Source: CAADGU01 sp964581605 (GTDB taxonomy: Bacteria > Chloroflexota > Anaerolineae > Promineifilales > Promineifilaceae). Taken from it: 64,000 nucleotides of DNA. The DNA is taken from the NCBI GenBank assembly GCA_964581605.1, contig CAZOPF010000022.1, positions 1 to 64,000 on the forward strand, read 5' to 3'. The position numbers and the translations under genes are program-made. Shown piece by piece: positions 16,202 to 26,200 of this stretch (the first letter of the stretch is position 1; each line of letters begins with the position of its first letter). The notes beneath the pieces are model-generated. The model worked only from the letters and a program-made list of their open reading frames with translations. It ran no database searches and was not told the DNA's origin.

Positions 16202-16477
16202 TTAGCTTTGTGGTTGTTGTGCTGCTGCTAACGCTGCCATCAAACGACCTTTACGCCGGGCTGCATTACGGGGATGTAAAACGTTTTTACGAGCCGCCTT
16301 ATCCAAGGTTTGGTAAGCCTGCTTTGCTGCCAGTTCCGCCTCTTCAAAATTACCTTCCGCCATCAGGCGTTGCGCTTTCTTGATATAAGTACGAGCTGAC
16401 GCCCGATATTGGCGGTTGCGCGTGGTCCGTTTTTTAGTTTGCCGTATCCGCTTCTTTGCAGATTCTGTATTAGCCAA
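16202..16477 (-). CDS. rpsT: 30S ribosomal protein S20
   Basis: The 91-residue, Lys/Arg-rich protein (ESAKKRIRQTKKRTTRNRQ; AARRKGRLMAALAAA) matches S20 in length and pattern. It binds 16S rRNA early in 30S assembly. The start codon is TTG at 16477, preceded by GGAGG at about nine bases. A weak start codon is known for rpsT in other bacteria and fits autoregulation at translation. It is read towards the shared terminator at 16147. Confidence 0.95.
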   Translation of the reverse strand: MANTESAKKRIRQTKKRTTRNRQYRASARTYIKKAQRLMAEGNFEEAELAAKQAYQTLDKAARKNVLHPRNAARRKGRLMAALAAAQQPQS

Positions 16478-16576
16478 TGTCCTTAACCTCCAAATATAAA
16501 CGTAGCCTTTGTTTGACTACCACTTCCAACTTTTGTGTAGGGAAGATACACTTGTATTTCTCCACCTACCATACAG

Positions 16577-16650
16577 TACGCCCTGAGAGATTCGAACTCC
16601 CGACCTTCTGGTTCGTAGCCAGACGCTCTAATCCACTGAGCTAAGGGCGC
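16577..16650 (-). tRNA. tRNA-Arg (ACG)
   Basis: On the minus strand the cloverleaf begins GCGCCCTTAGCTCAG. The anticodon stem is TCTGG/CCAGA with loop CTACGAA, giving anticodon ACG, and the T-arm contains GTTCGAATC. The ACG anticodon is normally edited to ICG by TadA. Confidence 0.95.
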
Positions 16651-16700
16651 AAATCAATCCGATATCTGGTCTATCTCTTGTGATTACTCTTGAATATAGG

Positions 16701-16789
16701 CGGGGAGGAAGGGATTCGAACCCTTGAACGGCTTTTAGACCGTCAACCGCTTAGCAGGCGGCCCCGATAGACCACTCCGGCACCTCCCC
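16701..16789 (-). tRNA. tRNA-Ser (GCT)
   Basis: The acceptor stem GGGGAGG/CCTCCCC, the long variable arm and an anticodon loop carrying GCT (CCGCCTGCTAAGCGG) identify a class II serine tRNA. The T-arm GGTTCGAATCC is intact. Confidence 0.95.
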
Positions 16790-16832
16790 AACTGATGTGA
16801 GATGTCTCTGTACTGTTTGAAACGTTCGCCCT

Positions 16833-16921
<89 letters not shown>

Positions 16922-17104
16922 ATGAGTATACCCGCAGGAGGATTTATTCCTCTTATAATGACCAATTTCCATACCCTTCTTGCTGGCCTAAACTCGAAGG
17001 GGGAGTATAACACGGCGCATAGGGGCTGTCAAAAGCATTAAACACCACGTCAGTAGAAGAAACTGGTAGATGAATGGTTAGTGGTGTCATTTAACTTCTC
17101 CTAT

Positions 17105-17247
17105 TTACCTGAGAATGCCTCCTGGTTTTATAGCCCTGATTCCAAATTGCCCAATTCCATTAAAGTCCGTCAAATTGAAAGTAACAATCTTTGCTGCCCT
17201 GGCTGCTACTGCCAGTTCAAGAACCATATCATCTTTACTGTATAGAG
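17105..17247 (-). pseudogene. C-terminal remnant of a PIN-domain (VapC-like) toxin
   Basis: Reading the minus strand gives DDMVLELAVAARAAKIVTFN, then LTDFNGIGQFGIRAIKPGG, and a TAA stop at 17105. This is the end of a PIN domain: the acidic D-D-M-x-L-E-L-A helix, then the IVT-x-N-x-x-DF strand. There is no start codon or N-terminal half. The frame runs into a hairpin repeat at 17251 and then into the end of the giant gene. No antitoxin gene is beside it. It looks like a decayed toxin gene. The rest of 16922-17104 holds nothing I recognise. Confidence 0.65.
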
Positions 17248-17250
17248 CAA

Positions 17251-17285
17251 AAGACCTGAAGGGTTTTGGAAACCCTTCGGGTCTT
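17251..17285. repeat. AGACC hairpin repeat, copy 1
   Basis: AAGACCTGAAGGGTTT and AAACCCTTCGGGTCTT pair across a three-base loop. It lies six bases after the stop codon of the giant gene, so it could serve as its terminator. It belongs to a five-copy family in the window. Confidence 0.8.
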
Positions 17286-17290
17286 CTCGT

Positions 17291-20200
17291 CTACGGCCGT
17301 ACCACAATCGGCAGATAGATCACCAGATTATCCGGCGGCGGGGGTGGCTCGCCGGGGATGATGAGGGTGGCGGTGTCGCTGGCGGTGGTGTTGTTGGCGG
17401 ACACGGCCGTACCCGTCACCACATACGTCCCACCACCCGTCGCCGTCACCGTCAGCAGCAGGCTGGCGGTGCTGTGCGCGGGCAAGGGCAGGTCGGGCAG
17501 TTCCACCTGGCTGCTGGCCCCCGGTACGCTGCTCTGGAAACTGTAGGTTGTGACCACATTACCCGTGTTGGTCACAATGAGCGTGAAAGAGGCGGTCAGC
17601 GTGCCGGAGGGCACAGTCTGGCTGGCGGGCGTCAGTTCTACCGTCACCGCTTCATACGGCAGGATCGTCACCGGCCGGGTGTCCTGGCTGATGATGGCGC
17701 TTTCTGTTTGTGACTGGGCCGCCACCACCAGATCCACCGTGCCCGGCAGCAGTGGCTCCATGTCATCGGCCGTCAGGGCAATGGTTTGCGCCTGGCCGGG
17801 GTTAAGCGTCACCGTATTACTGGCAAAGGTCGCTACCGTGGCCAGTACGCCCGCTACCTGCAAGTCGAAGGTGTCGGCCACCAGACCGGTATTGCGTACT
17901 TCCACCTGCCATACGGCCGTAGCTCGCGGATCCACACTCGTCGGCCCGGAGAGGATGCTGATCTGCACCCCCCGGTTGCCCACCTGCACCACCCCGGTCA
18001 CGTCGGCAGTGGCGGCCGGGTAATTCTGGCCAACGGCCGTGGCCGTCACGTCATAATTACCCAACGCGGCCCCTACCGGCGACGTCAGCAGCAGCGTCAG
18101 GGCGCGGCTGTTCATGTAGTAAGGCGGCAGGGTGACGCTGCTCACTGGTTGCCCATTGTCCAGCAAGGCCACTTCCCACCCGGCAGGCACAGTTACGTCC
18201 AGATCAAACGTCTCTTGCAAGCTGCCGCTATTCGTGACGGTGAGGGTGAGCACGGCCGTGCTGCCCGGCCCCGTCACAGCGGGATCAGGGGCCAGAGAGA
18301 GGTCAACAGCGGGCACGGCCGTGACTTCCAGGATGGCGTCGGCATTGTCGGCTGCACCGCTGGCAATGGCAACCACAGCTAAGGTGAACGGCCGTGGCCC
18401 TGCTTCGTCCGCGCTGGCGGTAAAGGGGAAATCGGCTGATTGTCCGGCCGGGACAAAGAAGCTGCCGGGCAGGGTCACGTCGGCCAGCCCGGACGCGGTA
18501 ACGGTGTAGCTCTGGTCGGCCGCTTCCAGGTTGGCGATGGTGAGGGTGTAGGCGGCCGTTTCACCCACTGCCGCCGTTTGTGAGGCCGGATGGATGGTCA
18601 CATCCACGCCATCAGTAATGGTCAATTCGGCAGCCACATCCTCATCGCCACTGCCATTGTCCACATTGACCAGCAGGGGCAAAGTGTCGGGCACGGCCGT
18701 AGCCGGAATGGTCACGGTCAGCGGCACAACAATCGTGCTGTTGGCCGGGACAGGTACGCTGGCAGGGGCGGTTGTCCAGTCGGCCAGCGGCCCGCTGACG
18801 GCGAGGGCGTAGTTGTCCGGGACGGCCGCCAGATTGGTGAGGGAGAGGGTGTAGACGGCCGTACCGCCCGCCGGTCTGGTGTGCAGCGGTGGCTCCAGGG
18901 CGGCCAGCCGGGCAGCCGTGATGTAAAGCGGCGGCAGCGTTAGATAGTTGGAACCACCGGAAAGGGTATAGGCCACCTGCGTCCCCTCAGCGATTTTACG
19001 CACTTCGCCAGCCTGCAAGCCCGTCACCAGGCTTTGGAAGGTGCGGGTGACGGCGGGCGCAGTCCAGTTCTGGCTGTAATCCCAGCCATAGGTCGGGTCG
19101 GCGCTGCTTGTCGGTGGCACGTTGAAGCTGCCGGGCAGCACAGCCACGCCGGTAATGGCCGCCGTGTGCGTCAGGTTCACGCTGTAATTGGGCAGCGGGT
19201 GGACGAGTTCCGTCTGGGTGCGGTAGGTGTTGTGTGTCTCCCAACTCGGTACCTCGCTGAAGGGCACGGTCAGGTTGTCTTCAATGTTGGTGATGCTGTA
19301 GTTGAGCTGGTGCCACAACGGCCGCGCCGGCCCCCAGACGCCATCAAACCCAAAGACGCGGATGCCGCCATGCGTGGGCACGATGATTTCGGCGTAACCG
19401 TCGCCATCTACATCGGCGGGCACGGGCACGTCGGTGCCGGTGGCGGAGTAGGCCAGCGGTTCGTTGAAGAGGATGTTCCCGGTACGGCCGTCGTAAATCG
19501 TGAAGCCCTGCCCGTCCCCATTCCACAAAATTTCAAACGCGCCATCACCGTCCAGGTCGGCGGCGGAAGTGTTCAGTGGGGAACTGTCTGGCGCGGGTGT
19601 CGTCCAGATCAGCGAACCGTCCGCTTCAAAAGCGTAGAGTGTGCCGCCGTTGAAGAGGGAAGAGGCGATAATCTCCACTGCCCCGTCGCCGTCAATGTCA
19701 GCGATGTTGACGCCACCGGTACGGCCGGGATCGAGCGGGGCCGTCCATTGCACCGAGCCGTCTGCGCCGTTGAAGGCAAAGAGCAGGGTTTCAGAGGCTA
19801 TCACCGCTTCCGGCAGGCCGTCATTGTCCAGGTCGGCGACGGCGGGTGCGCCATAAGCGTGGAGGGGATTGGTGAAGACGAATGTCCACACGATTTGTGG
19901 CGTGCCCAGGTTGTAATCATACAGAGTGAGCGTGTCGTTGTAATCGTGTACCAGGATGTCCAGCAGCCCATCGCCGGTCAGGTCGGCCAGCACGGGGATG
20001 CCCCAACTGTCGGTATCGGCCGTTTGCCAGGCAACCGTGCCATCATGTTCAAACACCACCAGATTGGTATGCAGGTTGATGGCAATTTCCGGTTCCGGGT
20101 CTAAGTCCAGATTGCCAACGCTGGGTGTGCCATAAAAGCGGTTGGAGACGACGGCGTTAGTAGACCAGTAGGCGGTGCCATCGTGGTGATAGGCGTAAAC

Positions 20201-23200
20201 GCCCAATGTGTTGACGGTGACGATTTCCGCGCCGGGCTGCCCGTCCAGTTCGGCAATAGCCACGCCGCCGACGTGTTCAAAGCCGTTGAAGATGTTGTAG
20301 GCCACGCTCCAGATGATGGGGTCGCCGTTGCCCGCGTCTTGCCCGTCGCCGCGCAGCACAAATAGTTCGCCGTTTGGCCCCAGGTGGCTGGCGGTGAGGG
20401 CGATTTCCACGCTGCCGTCGCCGTCCAGGTCGCCGGTAGCCAGGGCGGAATGAACGCCGCCCCACCAGGACGCGCCGCCGGTGCGGTCGCTCTCCCACCA
20501 TTCGGCCAGCGGCTGGTAGGCCAAAGGTGGCTGGTTGCTGGCGAAGGCGTCTACGCGCATGGCGTTGTTCTGGTCTATGTACACAACGTGCGCCCCTTGG
20601 CCAAAGCCGCTGAAGTGGTGGGCGATGGGTTGCAGCGAGAAGGGGTAGGTCAGGTCAACCGTTTGCACAAACTGCCCGTCTACATACACATCCATCAATG
20701 GGGTGCCCACGTTGTGGCTGAAGCCGTAGAAGGTGAAGCTGTCGCCGGTGAAGGCGTACCAGAGGTTGCCGGGGTAGTTGCCCGCGCCGTTGACGATGTA
20801 GTCGCCGTTGATGCCGTTGGGGTGGCTGACGGTGTTGAGCAGGTCGCTGGTGTGGATACGGCCGTTCAGTTCCACCTGGCTGGCATTCACTATCTCGTCG
20901 GGCATGGGTTGGCCGTCCCAGACATCAATGTAATCCAGGTAGATGCGGCTTTGCGGGCTGGGTGGGTCGGGAATGCCCAGGACGGTGACGCTGATGGTGT
21001 GTGTGCCGGTGAGCAGGCCGGTGACGGGGAAGCTCTTTACGCCGGAATTGGCGCTGTAGGTACCCACCGTGCCGTAGCTGACGCCATCCACGAAGATTTC
21101 CGCCTGCCCGCCGTATTGGTTGGTGAAGAAGCCGACGCTGGCCCAACGGCCGTCAAACGTCAGACTCACCGTATCATTGGCGGTGGTGGAGAGGGCGGAA
21201 TAGCCATTGCTGGAATCCCATTGGTACTCCTCGCTCCAGCTTTGCGGCCGTTGGTTATAAGCCGCCACCCCGTTATAAACCAGCGCCGGGTCATCCTGTT
21301 CGTAGCGGACAACGCCGGTATAGACGGGAGTCTGGTAGAAAGGCGGGCTGCCCGGTGTGGTGAAGGCGTCTACGGTCAGTTCGCCATAATACCGTTCCAA
21401 TTGCAGGACATGCAGGCCGGGGCCGAGATTGTTGAAGGAGTAAGTGCGGCTGACAACGGTATCGTTATACAGGTTGATTTCGGCGAGCGGCTGGCCATCT
21501 AACAGCACCTTTGTCCACTGGCTGCCCTGGTTATTGGCGATGGTGCGGAAGGTAACAGAATCGCCGGTGAAGGGGAACCAGGCATTGGCCTGACCAGTGA
21601 TGGCGTCTTGCAGGTATTGGCCGCCGCTGGCCTGGGCGTTGCTTTCTAATGACCAGCGGTAGCTGCGCTGGAGGCGATCATCCAATTCCTCAAACGTGCC
21701 GTCGGGCAAGGGTGTGCCGTCCCATACATCAATATAATCCAGGTAGACCAGATCATTGCTGGCAAACGGGTTTTTCTGCCCCAGGACGTTGATGGTCAGG
21801 GTGTGGCTGCCGCCGGACAGGCTGTGGTAATAAACAGAGGCGGGGGATGGTTCGCGACGATAGGTATCTACGATGCCCTGGCTGACGCCATCTATGAAAA
21901 TTTCAGCGTAGCCACTCTGGGTGGAACCATAGAAGCCGACGCCCACGCTGGCGCCGCTAAAGGCGAAGCTGATCGTATCGCCAGGATTGCCAGAGGCGAA
22001 GGCGTAATGGTCGCTAACGGCGTCGTTAAACTCACTGCTCCAGGTGGAGGCGGTTTGCGGGAAGAGGACGCCGTTGTACAGGATGGGGGCGTCATTTTCT
22101 TCGTAGCGGTGGAAGCTGCCGATGGTGGGCGGTGGTGTGGCCGGTTCGGTGGCGGGCACGGTGAACAAATCCATTGTGGCCGCGCCACGGAAGGCGCGCA
22201 CGGTGAGGACGTGCGGCCCTGCGCCCAACCCGTCGAAGGTGATGGTATGGGTGTGAACGGTGAAGTCGCTTAGTTCATAATAACCCCGGAAGTCGTCGTC
22301 GGTGTAAAGGGCGATTTTTTCGGAGCTGCCGTAGATCATGGCCTGGAAAGTGATGGAGTCGCCGGTGAAGGGGAACCAGGCGCTCTGGCCGTTGCGGAAG
22401 TAACTGCCGCCGCTGGCGTTGGGATCATTCTGATTCGTCCAACTGCTGCTGCGCCAGACGCGCACGTGGTCTTGTTCATACGCGCCGTCAGGCATGGTCG
22501 TGCCGTCCCAGGTGTCGAAGTAGTCCAGGCTGACGCGGGTGTTGGTGCTGTATGGGTTTTGTGTGCCGGTGACGCTGACGGTGATGGTGTGGGCGGCATT
22601 GGACAGGTTGTCATATGTGACGCGCTTGACGTCGGCGTAACGGCTGTAGAGGTCTACCGTGCCCTGGCTGACGCCATCTATGAAAATTTCGGCGTAGCCG
22701 CTCTGCCCGGAAGTGTAGAAGCCGACGGCGGCCCAGGTGCCGCTGAAGCTGAAGCTGGCGGTGCTGCCGGTGGTGCTGGAGCGATGGTAGCTGCCGCCGC
22801 TGGGCATGATGTCGTTGAAGCTAGTCCAGGTGCCGGTGTAGGTCACGGCCGTGTCGCTGTTCTCCGTGCGCGTGATGGCCCAGGTTGTTGAGGGGGTGAG
22901 CAGGTGAGGGGGTGATGAGGTGATGGGTTCATCGGTGATCGGTTGGATGATGTCCTGGCCGTCAGTACCCGGTAATCGGTAATCGGTCATCGGTTCGGGT
23001 TCGGCCACAGTGACAGATGCAAACCACCCCCCAAGTAATGACTGCTCACTGCTCACTGTTAACTGCTCACTGCTCACTGTTAACTGCTCACTGTTCACTG
23101 CTAACTGCCCACTGAGCAACGGCCGTTGCGTCCAGGGATACAACGTCTGTGTGGAAGTCGGTGGCAGGATGGTTTCGCCGAGCAGTTCGGTGGTGATGAT

Positions 23201-26200
23201 GGTGGTGACGGTCACGTCGCCGGTGGGCACAATGAGCGGGCTGACGCTGTGGGCGACGCCTAACCCTTGCCCGACACCGAGATAGCCGATGCCGGAACCA
23301 TCAGGTATTGCATCCGTAGGGGCGAGGCAGTTGGGCGCAGCGTTTTGGGTACAAGACATCGGGGTCTCCCAACTGCCTCGCCCGTACACCGGGGTTTGTA
23401 ACTCCACAGTAATGGTATACACGCCGGCCGCCCAGCCAGAGGTGTTGACGGTGTCCAGGTCGTAGGCGCGGGGGTTGCCGATGAGCAGGGTGACGGGGAT
23501 GTCCGCGCTCCATTGCACTGTGCCGCCGGGGGCCAGGATTTCGGTGTGGGCGATGAGGGACTGGCGGATGCCGGCGACATTGGCGACGGTGACGCTGAGG
23601 TCGGTGCTGCTGGTGCCGGTTTCCACGAAGGGTGGGTTGGCGGCTACGGCCGTGACCTGCACAAATTTGTCCACCACGTTGAGGCGGGCGATGGCCGTGT
23701 CGGCCGCCAGGCTGGAAGCCTGGGCTACGACGGTGGCGGTGAGATCATAGCTGCCCAGGTTGGTGGGGGTGGTGGCGATGGGCAGCACGGCCGTGTCGCC
23801 GGGATCAAGCGTGGGGCTGAAGGTCTGGTCGCCGGTGGGGGTGGTGACGGTGACGGCGTAGGTGGTGGCCAGGTTGCCCCGGTTTTCTACGGTGAGGGTA
23901 AGCGTGGCCGTGTCGCCGAGCAAGATGGCGTCCAGATAGGGGGTGAAGCGGGCATCGGGCCGGTACGCTTCGATAGCGCACAGTTCATCGCTGAGGGTGG
24001 ACACGGCCGTGCTGATGTCGCCCAGGTCGGCCAGGATGGTGGTGGGAGTGGTGTGCGTGGACAGGGCGGCAGCGGCCGTTTCGATGGCATCCTCGGCCGT
24101 GAGCAAGGTGCTGGCCGAGCGGGCATAACTGACGACGCTTTGCGCGGCCGTGACGGTGGCATCGCGCTGCGCCAGATCACAACTGCCATCGGCACAACTT
24201 GCTTCCAGCGTACTCATCGCCAGCGCCAGCGATTGCAAGGCGCTGGAAAGGGCTTCGCTGCCCAGATTGCAGCTATCGGCCGCCTCATACACCGGCCCGG
24301 TGAGTGGGCTGACGATTTGCACTTCGGCCTGGGCGTATTGGGTATAGCTGCCCGGCGCGGTGGAGGCAAACCAGAGCGGGTAGCGGCGGCCCACTTCGGC
24401 GGTGGTGACGTTCAGGGTGAGCGTTTGCTCGTTCGTCTCATCCACGTTCAGGGAGATTGGCGATTGGAGATTGGCGATTGACCAGCCAGCGACGGGCAGG
24501 GTGGGGGTGATGGGGAAGCTGCCGGAACTGTTGCCGACGTTGGTCATGCTCAGTTCAATGGGCTGGCTGCTGCTGTTGGCCGTCAGGTAGAGGACGGGCG
24601 GGCTGATGAGCAAATGGTTGTGCGCCTGGCCAGGCATTGTCCAGGGGATGGATACGCTGTCGTTCAGGCTGCCGCCGTCTGTGGCGGTGACGTTGAGGGT
24701 GAAGCTGGTGCCGGGCGACGGCCGTGTGGGGGGCGCAACGTACAAACCCACGCGGGTGCGGTGGAACGGCGGCAGGGTGACAACAGCGGATGTTTGTTCA
24801 TGGCCGTTCAAAATGACCCAACCGGCCGGCGCGCCAGTCACGTCCAGCGTGAGCGTTTTGGTGACGCTGCTCTGGTTGTGCAGAGAGAGCCGGTAAGCGG
24901 AGTCGGGCATTTCGCCTTCGCCGTCGTTTGTTTCATTGGAGACGGCCGTGCTGCCAGCCACCACCGGGATGGTGATGTTTTCTTCCACCGCGTAGCTCAG
25001 GTCAATGGCCTGCTGGGTGGGCACGGTGATGGTGTGTTCGATGGTCTCAATCAGGGCGCGGTTTTGGCGGGATTGGCCGACGATGGTGATGGTGTAATCG
25101 CCAACGGCCGTGCCTGCCGGGGCCACAATCTGCACCAGATCGGTATCGGTGAAACCGACACTCCAACCCTCAGGCACATACGTCCATACGTCCAGTTGGC
25201 CGTTGAAGTTGGCCTGGGCGTTGATGTCCAGGCTGTAAACAGAGAGGGGAACGGCCGTGCCTGCGCCCGAAGCGGTCAGTGTAAAGGCGGGTGTGCCGCC
25301 GCTGCCGGTGACGGGGATGACCTGCCCGGCATACTCGGTGGGCGTCAGCCGGTCAGCCTGATAACCGAAGGGCATCTGCGGCAATGGGATGGCCGCGTGG
25401 TCGTAACCGGCAATCAGGTATTGTTCCAGGCCGCAGTTGTCAATGGGGCAAAGCGGGGCGGGCAGGTAGAACCAGGGGGGGGTATAACCGCCGCGCAAAG
25501 TCGGGTCGGGCGGTTCCCAATCGTCCAGGCAAGCTGCGCCGGAACCGGCGCCGGGATTGCCTTGCAGGGCGGGGACTACGTTGTCCACGATGCAGTCAAA
25601 CCACAACTGATATACCGATTGGCCAAAATCATCCCAGACCTCCCATACTTCCTGAGCAATTTCGGCGATCATTTCAGCATATTCCATCAGTGCGCCGTGT
25701 GTACCGTCGTCGAGGACGCTGACGGCCGTGCCCGTCACGGGATCAATCTCCCACCAGCCTAAACGGGGTTCGCCATCAATGAGGACGGGTGACTGGGGGA
25801 TCAGCACTTCTTTGCCGGCAATGAGGGCGGCGGCGGCGTAGCCGTAGGCGTTGGGGTCGGGCAGATAAAGGTCAAGCAAATCCAACTGGTTGGGTTTGAC
25901 GTAGACGAAGCCGATGCCCTGGGCCTGGGCTTCGTCGAAGATGCGGGCGGTGGTGACGGGGGTCTCGCCGAGTGGATGGCGCAGCGCATCCCCTTCAAAG
26001 TAGGATTCGGCCACGGCTTTGACCCATTGGGCGGTGCGGGCGGCAGCTAACGGCCGTCCGGGAGCCACAATCACGGCGGCGTTGGTGTTGCGCAAATCTA
26101 CGGAGCGGGTGGCCGCGTCCTGGATGCTGACGCCTTGCATGATGATGATGCGTGGCTGGTTGTAGAACAGCTTCACGCCCAAATTGGTCTGCAAATCATC

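Noticed and set aside
17115..17318. 67-residue plus-strand ORF before the giant gene end
   Set aside because: It runs through the hairpin repeat and is antisense to the PIN remnant, which gives the better explanation.
23042..23118. CRISPR array
   Set aside because: Units are 7 bases with no spacers and no cas genes nearby.
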